From: DATBGO01 sp050011895 | GTDB taxonomy: Bacteria; Actinomycetota; Actinomycetes; Streptosporangiales; Streptosporangiaceae | Length of the DNA: 64,000 bases | Direction: 5' to 3' | Assembly (NCBI GenBank): GCA_050011895.1 | Contig: JBEKIF010000013.1 | Coordinates: 75,964-139,963, forward strand | Shown: positions 17,473 to 25,974 of the stretch, one piece after another | Numbering within the stretch: the first letter of the stretch is position 1 | Layout: each line of letters opens with the position of its first letter | Program-made: the position numbers and the translations under genes | Notes under the pieces: model-generated | What the model saw: only the letters and a program-made list of their open reading frames with translations | What the model was told of the DNA's origin: nothing | Databases searched by the model: none

Positions 17473-18063
17473 TCAAGCGGTCTGGCGGTTACGGCCTGCG
17501 GCCAGGAGTGCCCAGATGATGAACACATCGATGGCGATCACGATGATCGACCAGAGCGGGTAGTAGGGGAGGAACAGGAAGTTCGCCACGGCATCGACGA
17601 CGGCGAGGAAGACACCCACGTACCTCGCCCAGCGCTGCCCGAGGAGCAGGCAGACACCCACGGCGAAGACGAGGCACCCGATGATCAGGTGCGTCCATCC
17701 CCACGACTTGATGCTGTAGGTGAACGTGTACGTCGGCACCGTGGCGTAGAAAGCGCCCTTGAGGATCCCCGTGATCCCGACGAAGAAGCCCCACAGGCCC
17801 GCGAGGACCAGCAGCGTCCCGGCAAGCACCATGCCTCCGGTGGCTGCGGGGCTGGCGTCCGTATAGGGCCCGTACTCTTGCTGGCCAGCAACGCGCTCGT
17901 AGTCAGCCGTCCGGTCAGGTGCACCGTGTCCGGCTGTTGCGTTCGGCATGTCCGTGGCGCCCTGCGTGCTTGTCGCGCCAGGCATACCTGTTGCGCCCTG
18001 CGTACCCGTTGCGTCCTGGGTACCCTGCTGATATCCGGTTGCTCGCTCCTGTGCACTGCTCAT
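17473..18063 (-). CDS. DUF7144 family membrane protein
   Basis: The ATG at 18063 is chosen because AAGGGGGC lies 7 bases upstream; the frame is open to 18198. The protein has 196 residues. Residues ~8-45 form a degenerate GATxTQ/GATGMP repeat (disordered, cytoplasmic). Four membrane helices follow: MVLAGTLLVLAGLWGFFVGI, HLIIGCLVFAVGVCLLLG, YVGVFLAVVDAVANFLFL and PLWSIIVIAIDVFIIWALL. WGFFVGITGI and WGWTHLIIG are hallmarks of this actinobacterial family. Its function is unknown. It is divergent from the LAL regulator gene across a 397-bp gap. Confidence 0.85.
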   Translation of the reverse strand: MSSAQERATGYQQGTQDATGTQGATGMPGATSTQGATDMPNATAGHGAPDRTADYERVAGQQEYGPYTDASPAATGGMVLAGTLLVLAGLWGFFVGITGILKGAFYATVPTYTFTYSIKSWGWTHLIIGCLVFAVGVCLLLGQRWARYVGVFLAVVDAVANFLFLPYYPLWSIIVIAIDVFIIWALLAAGRNRQTA

Positions 18064-18460
18064 GAAAGCAGCCCCCTTTCTCCAGGCCGGCCACGACGAA
18101 AGTGCTCGCGGCTCCGGCGCCTCAGGCGCGACTCCGTTTCCCCTGGGGGCCAGCGAGTCAGCCAGTTGCAGTGGCAGCAGCAGTGTTTCCAGCTGCACTG
18201 TCCCTGGCTGCCTTGTTAGCTGACTACCAGGCGTAACCGGTGCCTTACTTCTTGCGACGTTACGGATGTCGGTACCGGCGCGGCATCATCCGCTTCGGGT
18301 GATACGGCGCCGCATGCTGCGGCGCCTCAAAGCGGGCAGCGATTGGCCCCTGCTGGCCGTGGGTAGGAGGGTGAGGGGCTCTGAGCTGCACATTTCACCC
18401 GACAGGGTGAGGGACCGACAGTTCGCTCGCACGTGCTGCCAGCGCCCGTCGGGGGAATTG
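18064..18460. promoter_or_regulatory. Divergent regulatory gap between DUF7144 and the LAL regulator
   Basis: This 397-bp gap contains a copy of the recurrent palindrome at 18287-18301 (CATCCG-CTT-CGGGTG), a perfect 9-bp hairpin GGCGCCGCA-TGC-TGCGGCGCC at 18306-18326, and a smaller inverted repeat TCACCC-GACA-GGGTGA at 18395-18410, 50 bp before the regulator's start. On the minus strand TAACGT (18263-18258) could be a -10 for the DUF7144 gene, about 31 bp from the palindrome centre. The regulator's frame is open back to 18266 but without a ribosome site. Confidence 0.5.
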
Positions 18461-21400
18461 ATGACCAGCACGACAAAGCCCGCCGCGGCTGAGCGGACGG
18501 TGCCGGGGGCACCAGAGCGGCCACCGGCAGCGCGTCAGCCGCGCGAAGCAGCGCGGGCGCGGGAAGCTGCCGGGCCGCGTGCCGCACGTCAGCCTGTGGA
18601 GGCGGTCCGGCCGCCGGAAGGCCGGCCGCCGGAAGGCCGGCCGCCGGAAGGCCGCCCGCCGGAAGGTCGCCCGCCGCAGGAGCCCGGGCAGCAGCGGCCA
18701 GCAGGGCAGCAGCGGCCAGCAGGGCAGCAGCGGCCAGCAGGGCAGCAGCGTGGGCCGGGCCAGCCGGGGCTGCTTGCGGGCAAACGGGCGCCGGGCCAGC
18801 CGGGGCTGCTTGCGGGCAAACCGGCGCCGGGCCAGCCGGCGCTGCTTGCGGCCAAACCGGCGCCGGGCCAGCTACGGCTGCTTGAAGACAAGCTGCAGAT
18901 ACCGCAGCCGAGCCTGGCGCTGCTGCGCCGCCACCGGCTGACCGACAAGCTCAAGCAGGCGACCCGGCACCGGGTGACAGTGGTATCGGGTCCGGCCGGG
19001 GCAGGGAAGACCATTGCCTGCGCCGCCTGGGCGGCGGCCACCCCGGCCAGCCGCGGGGTGGCATGGCTGACGCTCGACGCCGAGGACGGCGACCCGGCCA
19101 GGTTCTGGGCCTACGTCGGGGCTGCCCTTGGCCGCGTCAGGACGGTGCCGGCTGGTGCGCTGCGGTCGGTGGCCGATGTGCCTGCCGAGGCGTTCCCGCT
19201 GCGCCTGGTGGAGGCGGCTCAGCTGCTCACCGAACCTGTCGTGCTGGTCCTCGACGACGTGCACGAGATCGCCGAAGGTGCCGTGCTGGCCGGGCTCGAC
19301 CTGGTGATCAGGCACGCGCCGCCAGAGCTGCGGCTGGTCCTTTCTGGGCGCTGCCCGCCCGGGCTCCAGCTGGCCAGGCTGCGGGTGTGCGGCGAGCTCG
19401 CCGACGTCGGCGCGGCGGACCTCGCCTGCACAGCCGAGGAGGCCGATGCCTACTTCGCGATGCTCGGCCTGGACGTCGACCAGGCCGAGCGTGACGAGCT
19501 GCTCCGGCGTACCGAGGGCTGGATGGCGGGGATGCGGCTGGCCGCGATGCGCGCCAGGACGCCGGATCACGGTGCCGGGCGGATCACCGACATCGCTGGT
19601 GACGAGCCCATGGTCACCGACTACCTCTGGGACGAGGTGCTCGGCAGGCAGTCGGCCCAGACCCGGCTGTTCCTGCTCAGGACCAGCGTCGCCGAGCAGG
19701 TAACCGGCGAACTTGCCGACGAACTGACCGGCGAGGCAGGCGGCGCCATGACGCTGGAGCGGCTCAGCAGGGAGAGCGGCCTTGTCGAGGCGTCCGGCCA
19801 CAGCCACGCGGACCACGCGGAATACCGGTACCACCCGCTGCTCCGCGACGTGCTGACGGCGGAGCTGCACCGGCAGCTCCCGCACGAGATACCGATCCTG
19901 CTCCGCCGGGCGGCCCGCTGGCATGCCGCGCACGGCCAGCCGGTCGAGGCGGTGCGGTGCGCGGCCAGGGCCGGTGACTGGGACTACGCGGCGCACGTGC
20001 TCGCTGAGGCCGGCGTGGCCGCCTTGCTGGGAAGCGGGGCGGCCGAGCTTGAGGCGGTGCTGACCCTGTTCCCCGCCGACCGCCGGGCCGATGACCCGGC
20101 GGTGGCGGCCGCGCTGGCCAGCGTCCGGCTGTGGAACGGCGATCCGGACGGTGCGGCGCACCACCTGGAGGCGGCCCGCCGCGGCCTCGGCCGCTGCGCG
20201 GAGGCGGCCCGGCGGGTTATCGAGCCATGGCTGGCGGCGCTGCGGGTGATGCAGGCCGCGAGCCGGGCCGACGCCGACCCTGGCCTGCTCGCGCAGGGCT
20301 GGGCGCTGGCCGAGCAGGCCCAGGTCACCGCCGGAACGCTTCCCGAGCATGGTGCTCTCGGGCTGCTCTGGTTCGCGCTGGGCGCAGCACGGCTGCGGCG
20401 CTGGGAGATCCAGGATGCCCGTTATGCGCTTGACCACGCCGACCGTCAGCTGGCGGCCGGCACCCTCGCGGCGCTCCGGACCCGGGCCGTCGGCTGGCAG
20501 GCCGCAGCCGATGCGTGGTACGGGGACCTGGCGCGAGCGGGGCGGGAGGCCACCGGCGTGCGGAAGAGCGCCAGCGCGGATGACGGTGCCCGCTGCCTGG
20601 CCGATCTCGCAGCCGCCCAGGTTAGCTTCGCGCGCGATGACCTGTCGGCGGCCCGGCTGCTGCTGGATCAGGCAGATCAGCTGGCCGCAGGTCCGCTGCC
20701 TGGCGAGCCCCTGCTCGGGGTGGTCTCCGCGCTGATCCGGGCGCGGGTCCTGCTGGCCGACGGGGACACCGCAGGTGCCAGGGGCCTGGTGATCAGGCTG
20801 CGCGAGCTGCATGCCGCCGCCGATCCGGCGCTTGATGGCGTGCTGAACGTGCTGGACGGCGAGATCGCGCTGCGCGCCGGTGACACGGGGCGGGCCAGGA
20901 TCGTGCTCGCCCTGACCGACGACGGGCAGTACTTCGACCGTGCGGACGGAAGGCTCGCACAGGGCAGGCTGCTGCTGTCCGACGGCGACTACAAGGGCGC
21001 CCTTGAGGCCGTGGCACCGTGCCTTGACGGCACCGCCGATGCGATGACCCTCAAGGACAAGGTTGCCGCGCTCCTAGTCAGTACGGTCGCGCACCGGCGG
21101 CTCGGGCTGACCGACAGCGCGGGTGACTTCCTTGAGCAGGCGCTGGCCCTGGCCGAACCCGATGATGCCTGTCGCGTTTTCCTCGACGCCGGGCAGCCTG
21201 TCAGGTCGGCTATCACCGTGCTGGTCCCGCCGACCAGCCGCAGCGCGGCGTTTGCCGGCCGGATCCTGGAGCGGTTCGATACCCAGCTGCCCCGCAGCGA
21301 CGGGCCGCAGGCGCAGGCGGAGGTGCCGCTGACCGACAGCGAGCTTGCCGTGCTCAGGTTCCTGCCCTCGCACATGACCAACCAGGAGATCGCCGAGGCG

Positions 21401-21514
21401 CTGTTCCTGTCGATCAACACGGTCAAGACCCACCTGCGGTCGGTCTACCGAAAGCTCGGTGTCGCCTCGCGGCGCGAGGCCATCGCCCGGGGCCGGCGCC
21501 TGGACCTGGTCTGA
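18461..21514 (+). CDS. Large ATP-binding LuxR-family (LAL/MalT-like) transcriptional regulator
   Basis: The ATG at 18461 follows GGGGGAA at 3-4 bases. The protein has 1017 residues. Residues 1 to ~140 are low-complexity tandem repeats (PPEGR x4, QQRPAG x4, then four 12-residue PGQPGLLAGKPA units). The last unit runs into LLEDKLQIPQPSLALLRRHRL, the usual N-terminus of LAL proteins. A STAND/AAA domain follows, with Walker A VVSGPAGAGKTIACAAW and Walker B VVLVLDDVHEI, then a winged-helix region, about 500 residues of TPR-like helices, and a C-terminal LuxR HTH (LTDSELAVLRFLPSHMTNQEIAEALFLSINTVKTHLRSVYRKLG in parts). Family members bind ATP plus an inducer and activate transcription. It is a candidate controller of the surrounding block, but its target is unknown. 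Confidence 0.9.
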   Translation: MTSTTKPAAAERTVPGAPERPPAARQPREAARAREAAGPRAARQPVEAVRPPEGRPPEGRPPEGRPPEGRPPQEPGQQRPAGQQRPAGQQRPAGQQRGPGQPGLLAGKRAPGQPGLLAGKPAPGQPALLAAKPAPGQLRLLEDKLQIPQPSLALLRRHRLTDKLKQATRHRVTVVSGPAGAGKTIACAAWAAATPASRGVAWLTLDAEDGDPARFWAYVGAALGRVRTVPAGALRSVADVPAEAFPLRLVEAAQLLTEPVVLVLDDVHEIAEGAVLAGLDLVIRHAPPELRLVLSGRCPPGLQLARLRVCGELADVGAADLACTAEEADAYFAMLGLDVDQAERDELLRRTEGWMAGMRLAAMRARTPDHGAGRITDIAGDEPMVTDYLWDEVLGRQSAQTRLFLLRTSVAEQVTGELADELTGEAGGAMTLERLSRESGLVEASGHSHADHAEYRYHPLLRDVLTAELHRQLPHEIPILLRRAARWHAAHGQPVEAVRCAARAGDWDYAAHVLAEAGVAALLGSGAAELEAVLTLFPADRRADDPAVAAALASVRLWNGDPDGAAHHLEAARRGLGRCAEAARRVIEPWLAALRVMQAASRADADPGLLAQGWALAEQAQVTAGTLPEHGALGLLWFALGAARLRRWEIQDARYALDHADRQLAAGTLAALRTRAVGWQAAADAWYGDLARAGREATGVRKSASADDGARCLADLAAAQVSFARDDLSAARLLLDQADQLAAGPLPGEPLLGVVSALIRARVLLADGDTAGARGLVIRLRELHAAADPALDGVLNVLDGEIALRAGDTGRARIVLALTDDGQYFDRADGRLAQGRLLLSDGDYKGALEAVAPCLDGTADAMTLKDKVAALLVSTVAHRRLGLTDSAGDFLEQALALAEPDDACRVFLDAGQPVRSAITVLVPPTSRSAAFAGRILERFDTQLPRSDGPQAQAEVPLTDSELAVLRFLPSHMTNQEIAEALFLSINTVKTHLRSVYRKLGVASRREAIARGRRLDLV
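18608..18895 (+). repeat. Three successive in-frame tandem-repeat arrays
   Basis: About four 15-bp units (cggccgccggaaggc, from 18608) encode PPEGR. Four 18-bp units (cagcagcggccagcaggg, from about 18690) encode QQRPAG. Four ~36-bp units (from about 18750) encode PGQPGLLAGKxA. All preserve the regulator's frame. Confidence 0.8.
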
Positions 21515-21650
21515 CCGCCTGGACCTGGCCGGGCCGCCTGGACCTGGCCGGGCCGCCTGGACCTGGCCGGGCCGCCTGGACCTGGCCCGGGCCGCCTGGA
21601 CCTGGCCGGGCCGCCTGGACCTGGCCCGGGCCGCCTGGACCTGGCCTGGC
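21498..21650 (+). repeat. Eight 19-20-bp tandem repeats seeded by the regulator's 3' end
   Basis: Units of GCCTGGACCTGGCCGGGCC type begin at 21498, 21517, 21536, 21555, 21574, 21594, 21613 and 21633. The first contains the last codons of the regulator (LDLV) and its stop. The rest are noncoding and fill the gap to the convergent HdeD-like gene. Confidence 0.85.
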
Positions 21651-21704
21651 GCGGCCGCGCCGAGCCTGCGGCGGCCCGGTGCCCGCGAACGGCCAGGCGC
21701 GCCG

Positions 21705-22415
21705 CTAGGTCGTGACGTGCTGCGCCGCCGACCTGGTCCGGCCCGGCCGGAGCTGGAACGCAAGCACCGCGAGCACGGCGGCGTAGAAGATCAGCCAGAT
21801 GCCGAGGATTATGACAAGCAGCAGTACGGTGATGCCCGGCCAGAACAGCACGAGCAGCCCGGCGATGAGGCTGAACAGGCCGCCGATCGCCCGCAGCCCG
21901 CGCCCGGGGGCCCCGCGCGAGGTGGCCGCCACGGCCAGATCGGCGATGCCGTGCAGCACCCAGAACACGCCGACGATGAACGCCACCAGCGCGATGCTCA
22001 GTGCGTGGTGCTTCAGGCAGTACAGCCCCACGATCACGGCAAGCGCGCCGACCACCACGTCGGCGACCCGCCGCCCGCCGCTTTCTTCCCGGGCGGTGAA
22101 GCCGTCGAAGAGCCGCACCAGGCCCGTCACGATCAGCGCGATGCCGATCAGGATGGCCACGATCGTCAAGGTGGCCTTCGGCCACACGAGCAGGATCAGC
22201 CCAACGGCGAAGAACGCCACAGCGGCGCCCAGCATGACCAGCCAGCCGTGCTTGCCCGGCAGCCCGGGAACCGCGTAGTTCGGCTGCCCGCCCGCGTCCC
22301 GGCCGCCCGCCGCGGTCTGCGGGCCGGCTGACTGCTGGCCTGGCGGCCCGGATTCCTGCTGGCCTGCCTGGCCTCCGGCAGGCTGGGCGGACGCGGCTCC
22401 GCGTGCTGCGGTCAT
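21705..22415 (-). CDS. HdeD-like (DUF308) membrane protein
   Basis: The ATG at 22415 has AAGGAGG 5 bases upstream, which excludes the longer frame to 22508. The protein has 236 residues. About 50 residues of Gly/Ala/Gln-rich N-terminus precede six helices arranged as three DUF308 repeats: GWLVMLGAAVAFFAVGLILLV, ATLTIVAILIGIALIVTGLV, VVVGALAVIVGLYCL, ALSIALVAFIVGVFWVLHGI, GGLFSLIAGLLVLFWP and ITVLLLVIILGIWLIFYA. E. coli HdeD confers acid resistance at high cell density; in actinobacteria the role is unproven. A perfect copy of the recurrent palindrome lies 122 bp upstream. Confidence 0.87.
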   Translation of the reverse strand: MTAARGAASAQPAGGQAGQQESGPPGQQSAGPQTAAGGRDAGGQPNYAVPGLPGKHGWLVMLGAAVAFFAVGLILLVWPKATLTIVAILIGIALIVTGLVRLFDGFTAREESGGRRVADVVVGALAVIVGLYCLKHHALSIALVAFIVGVFWVLHGIADLAVAATSRGAPGRGLRAIGGLFSLIAGLLVLFWPGITVLLLVIILGIWLIFYAAVLAVLAFQLRPGRTRSAAQHVTT

Positions 22416-22536
22416 CTGGGCCTCCTTGGCTCGATCCGGTAGTTCCCTGGCTCGACCCGGTAGCTGGCGAGCACCGGCCAGCAGCGGCCGAGTGCGCATC
22501 GGGCCCATAGTGCGAGCTTTTGCTGCTCTTGATCAC

Positions 22537-22551
22537 CACCCGCACCGGGTG
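22537..22551. promoter_or_regulatory. Recurrent palindrome CACCCG-N3-CGGGTG (motif copy 5, perfect)
   Basis: CACCCG-CAC-CGGGTG, followed by AT. It lies in the divergent gap between the HdeD-like gene and tig. A -10-like TAGACT at 22571-22576 faces tig, which would place the palindrome centre near -39 of that promoter, overlapping the -35 position. Confidence 0.55.
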
Positions 22552-22660
22552 ATCCCGGCCCGCGTTGCCCTAGACTTGGCGGCCGTAGCCGCGAGTGACC
22601 ACCCATGCCCGGGCCGCGTGCGTGCCTGCCCGGCCGGGGAGCCTAGAGAGAGACCCCGAC

Positions 22661-24154
22661 GTGAAGACCGATGTCCAAGAGCTGAGCCCGACCCGAGTCC
22701 GGCTCACCATCGAGGTTCCGTTCGCCGAGCTCAAGCCGAGCCTCGACCAGGCGTACCGGGACGTCGCCCGGCAGGTCCGGATACCCGGTTTCCGGCCGGG
22801 GCGGGTCCCGCCGCGCGTGATTGACCAGCGAGTCGGCCGCAGTGCCGTGCTCGAGCAAGCGGTCAACGAGGCGGTTCCCCAGCTCTACGGAAAGGCGCTG
22901 TCCGAGAACGACGTAATCGCGCTCGGCCAGCCCAGCGTGGAGATCACCCGGCTCGATGACGGCAAGGAGCTTGCCTTCACCGCCGAAGTGGATGTGCGGC
23001 CCAAGTTCGACGTTCCGGATATTAACGATATGCCGGTGACGGTCGACGACGCTGAGGTCAGTCCCGACCAGGTGGAGGAATACCTCGGGGCGCTGCGGGA
23101 GCGGTTCGCGTCGCTGAAGGGCGTCGACCGCCCGGTCGAGGAGGGCGATTTCGTCTCGATCGACCTGTCGGCCGTCGTCGATGGTCAGCCGGTAGAAGAT
23201 GCGCAGGCCAGTGGCGTGTCCTACGAGGTGGGCAGCGGATCGATGCTGGACGGCCTCGACGAGGCGCTGGCCGGGATGGCCGCGGGGGCGGACAAGACGT
23301 TCACCGCTGAGCTGGCCGGCGGCGCGCAGGCCGGCGCCGCTGCCCAAGTGACCGTGGCTATCCAGAGCGTCAAGGTGAAGGAACTGCCCGAGCTCGACGA
23401 CGAGTTCGCGCAGGCCGCGAGCGAGTTTGACACCCTCGGCGAGTTCCGCGCCGCCACCAGGGCGCAGCTCGAGCAGATGCGGCGGGCCAGCCAGATCGGC
23501 CAGGCGCGGGAGCGGGCCCTGGAAGCGGTGCTGGCCAGGGTCGACATCCCGCTCCCCGACGACCTTGTCGAGTTTGAGATCGAGAACAGGCGGCGCACGC
23601 TGGACGACCGGCTTGAGCGGTCAGGCTCGTCGCTGGAGTCCTACTTGGAGGCGACCGGGACGACGCCTGCCGAGCTCGAGCAGCAGTTCGCCGAAGACGC
23701 CCGCCGCAGCGTCAAGGCTGGCTTCATCCTGGACAAGCTGGCCGCTGACGAGGAACTCGGGCTAGAGCCCGCCGAACTCACCTCGTACGTGACGCAGCAG
23801 GCCTATCAGCTCGGTGTGGCGCCGGACCGGCTGGCCAAGGAGCTTGCCGACCGCGGCCAGCTTGGTTCGGTCGCTGCCGACGTGCTGCGGACCAAGGCGC
23901 TCGGGCTGCTCGCGGACCGGGCCCGGGTGACTGACGAGTCCGGCCGCGTCATCGACCTGTCGGCCGTCGCCGCGGAGGTCATCGGGGCTGAGGCAGCCGG
24001 GACTGTGGAGGCTGCGGTGGCCGACGTGGAAGCCGAAGCCGGCGAGGCCGAAGTGATTGATGAGACTGCCGACGAGGCCGTCGAGGCCAGCGAAGCTGCC
24101 GAGACCGGCGAGGCCGACGAGACTGCCGAAGCCGACCAGGCTGACGGCGAGTGA
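22661..24154 (+). CDS. tig: Trigger factor, ribosome-associated chaperone/prolyl isomerase
   Basis: The GTG at 22661 has GAGAGAG about 8 bases upstream. The protein has 497 residues. The N-terminal ribosome-binding domain carries the signature PGFRPGRVPPRVI (~residues 43-55). An FKBP-type PPIase domain (VEEGDFVSIDLSAVVDGQ, YEVGSGSMLDGLDEAL) spans about 155-240, followed by the helical C-terminal substrate-cradle domain. The last ~60 residues are an acidic Glu/Ala repeat (EAGEAEVIDETADEAVEASE), as in other actinobacteria. It binds nascent chains at the ribosome exit. It precedes clpP1-clpP2-clpX, the common quality-control arrangement. Confidence 0.96.
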   Translation: MKTDVQELSPTRVRLTIEVPFAELKPSLDQAYRDVARQVRIPGFRPGRVPPRVIDQRVGRSAVLEQAVNEAVPQLYGKALSENDVIALGQPSVEITRLDDGKELAFTAEVDVRPKFDVPDINDMPVTVDDAEVSPDQVEEYLGALRERFASLKGVDRPVEEGDFVSIDLSAVVDGQPVEDAQASGVSYEVGSGSMLDGLDEALAGMAAGADKTFTAELAGGAQAGAAAQVTVAIQSVKVKELPELDDEFAQAASEFDTLGEFRAATRAQLEQMRRASQIGQARERALEAVLARVDIPLPDDLVEFEIENRRRTLDDRLERSGSSLESYLEATGTTPAELEQQFAEDARRSVKAGFILDKLAADEELGLEPAELTSYVTQQAYQLGVAPDRLAKELADRGQLGSVAADVLRTKALGLLADRARVTDESGRVIDLSAVAAEVIGAEAAGTVEAAVADVEAEAGEAEVIDETADEAVEASEAAETGEADETAEADQADGE

Positions 24155-24497
24155 GGCTGGCAAGGCTACCGGAGCCGCCGCGGCCTCAGTCGCACAGATT
24201 GCGCCAGCGCTGTCGCTGATTCCGCGCCGTTGTGCCATCGCTGCTGGATGCCTCAGGCTGGACGGGAAGGGCCGCGGCGGAGGCGGGCCGCTGCTGGCCC
24301 GGCCGCACCCGGCCGCGTCCGGCCGCTCAGCGGCGCCGCACCGGCGCTGGCCGCCCGGTGTCCCGTCAGGCGCACGTGTCCCGAGCCTGCGCCCACAGCG
24401 AACACATTGCAGCTGCGGACTTGGCGGCCGTGGTCGCGCGTTATGGTCACTGTCAACAACACAAGAGGCGGCCAGATGAGTATTGGGGAGGGCTACC
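24155..24497. other. Gap between tig and clpP1
   Basis: No gene-like frame with supporting features was seen in these 343 bases. The first two thirds are GC-rich with short CGGCC repeats. The last ~100 bases (CACAGCGAACACATTGCAG ... GTTATGGTCACTGTCAACAAC) are less GC-rich and probably hold the clpP promoter. The GCGAAC hexamer recalls half of a ClgR-type operator, but a full palindrome was not found. Confidence 0.4.
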
Positions 24498-25136
24498 GTG
24501 ACGACGCCCGCCGATGACCAGGAGCTGCCGGGCACTCTCGGGCGGGTCGCTGAAGCGCCCCCGCTCCCGCTCGGCGACCCGCTGTTCCAGCGCCTGCTGC
24601 GGCACCGGATCATCCTGCTTGGCCAGCAGGTCGACGACGATCTGGCCAACCGGATCTGCGCCGAGCTGGTGCTGCTCGCCGCCGAGGATGCCAGGCGCGA
24701 TATCAGCCTGTACATCAACTCGCCCGGTGGCTCGGTCAGCGCCGGCCTGGCGATCTACGATGTGATGCAGTACGTGCCGAACGACATCGCGACCTACGCG
24801 ATGGGCATGGCGGCGTCCATGGGCCAGTTCCTGCTCTGCGCGGGCACGGCGGGCAAGCGCTACGCCCTGCCGCACGCGCAGATCCTGATGCACCAGCCGC
24901 ACGGCGGTATCGGCGGCACTGCCTCCGACATCAGAATCCAGGCCGAGCAGATCCTGTACGTCAAGCGCGTCCTCGCCGAGCGTACCGCGCTGCACACCGG
25001 CCAGACCGTCGAGCAGATCGAGCTCGACTCCGACCGGGACCGCTGGTTCACCGCTGACGAGGCCAAAGACTACGGGTTCGTCGATCGCGTAGTGCGCAGC
25101 GCTACCGAGGTGCCTTCGGAAGGCCCGGTCTCGTGA
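24498..25136 (+). CDS. clpP1: ATP-dependent Clp protease proteolytic subunit (ClpP1)
   Basis: The GTG at 24498 follows GGGGAGG at 6 bases. The protein has 212 residues. The Ser-His-Asp triad region is visible: MGMAASMGQFLLCAGTAGKR (active Ser), ILMHQPHGG (His) and a downstream Asp in the DIRIQAEQIL helix region; the oxyanion loop is NSPGGSVSAG. It forms the mixed ClpP1P2 tetradecamer with the next gene. Its stop and the next open frame overlap, so the pair is probably one transcript. Confidence 0.96.
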   Translation: MTTPADDQELPGTLGRVAEAPPLPLGDPLFQRLLRHRIILLGQQVDDDLANRICAELVLLAAEDARRDISLYINSPGGSVSAGLAIYDVMQYVPNDIATYAMGMAASMGQFLLCAGTAGKRYALPHAQILMHQPHGGIGGTASDIRIQAEQILYVKRVLAERTALHTGQTVEQIELDSDRDRWFTADEAKDYGFVDRVVRSATEVPSEGPVS

Positions 25137-25165
25137 CGCCGCTACGGGGAGCTGAGGAGCTGAAA

Positions 25166-25804
25166 GTGAGCACTGTAAGCGGTCCGGCCGCCAGGTACGT
25201 GCTGCCGTCCTTCGTCGAGCGGACCTCGTACGGGATCAAGGAGATGAACCCGTACAACAAGCTCTTCGAGGAGCGGATCATTTTCCTCGGCGTGCAGATC
25301 GATGACGCGTCGGCCAACGACGTGATGGCGCAGCTGATCACCCTGGAGTCGATCGATCCCGACCGCGACGTCCTGATGTACATCAACTCGCCCGGCGGGT
25401 CGATGACGTCGATGATGGCGATCTACGACACCATGCAGTACATCCAGCCGGAGATCCAGACGTTCTGCCTCGGGCAGGCGGCGTCAGCCGCGGCGGTGCT
25501 GCTGGCAGCCGGGACCAAGGGCAAGCGGATGGCGCTGCCCAACTCGCGGATCCTGATCCACCAGCCGGCCGTCGAGAGCGGTTATGGTCAGTCAAGCGAC
25601 CTGGAAATCCAGGCGCGCGAGATCCTGCGGATGCGCACCGCGATGGAGCGGGTCATTGCGCACCACACCGGCAGATCCGAAGATCAGGTCCGCCGGGACG
25701 TGGAGCGGGACAAGTTCTTCACGGCCGAGGAGGCCAAGGATTACGGACTGGTCGACGAGGTTCTGACGACCCTCAAGCGCAGGACCGAGGTAGGGTCGTC
25801 TTAG
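25166..25804 (+). CDS. clpP2: ATP-dependent Clp protease proteolytic subunit (ClpP2)
   Basis: The GTG at 25166 is chosen because GAGGAG lies 6 bases upstream; an alternative GTG at 25133 overlaps the clpP1 stop but lacks such a site. The protein has 212 residues. Conserved features are NSPGGSMTSMMAIYDTMQYI, FCLGQAASAAAVLLAAGTKG (active Ser), ILIHQPA (His) and DKFFTAEEAKDYGLVDEV. It is the second subunit type of the actinobacterial ClpP1P2 protease, which works with ClpX and ClpC1. An imperfect hairpin at 25811-25847 (GGACCC...GGGTCC) follows. Confidence 0.96.
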   Translation: MSTVSGPAARYVLPSFVERTSYGIKEMNPYNKLFEERIIFLGVQIDDASANDVMAQLITLESIDPDRDVLMYINSPGGSMTSMMAIYDTMQYIQPEIQTFCLGQAASAAAVLLAAGTKGKRMALPNSRILIHQPAVESGYGQSSDLEIQAREILRMRTAMERVIAHHTGRSEDQVRRDVERDKFFTAEEAKDYGLVDEVLTTLKRRTEVGSS

Positions 25805-25859
25805 AACAAAGGACCCGGTTGCCAGCGGCACGCCGGCGGCAGGGTCCCGGCGCCACAAC

Positions 25860-25889
25860 TTGAGCTGGCAACGCGGTACCGTCTAGGTT
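25860..25889 (+). promoter_or_regulatory. Promoter for clpX (sigma-70 type)
   Basis: TTGAGC (25860-25865) and TAGGTT (25884-25889) are separated by 18 bp. The implied transcript start leaves a leader of about 80 bases before the clpX GTG. This suggests clpX can be transcribed apart from clpP1-clpP2. Confidence 0.55.
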
Positions 25890-25974
25890 CGAGCCAAGGA
25901 AGGCTCCGGCATAGACGTTCGGCGGAGGCAGTGAGGCGGCCGCCGTCGGCGGCCCCACGCAAAGGAGTAGCTGA

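Noticed and set aside
18608..18760. CRISPR-like array
   Set aside because: The units are contiguous tandem repeats without spacers and keep the coding frame.
18872..20812. 646-codon minus-strand frame opposite the LAL regulator
   Set aside because: The plus strand has Walker A, Walker B and LuxR HTH motifs in order; the minus product has no domain or ribosome site.
24057..24479. Small genes between tig and clpP1
   Set aside because: The frames lack ribosome sites and have only GC-driven Arg/Pro/Ala composition.
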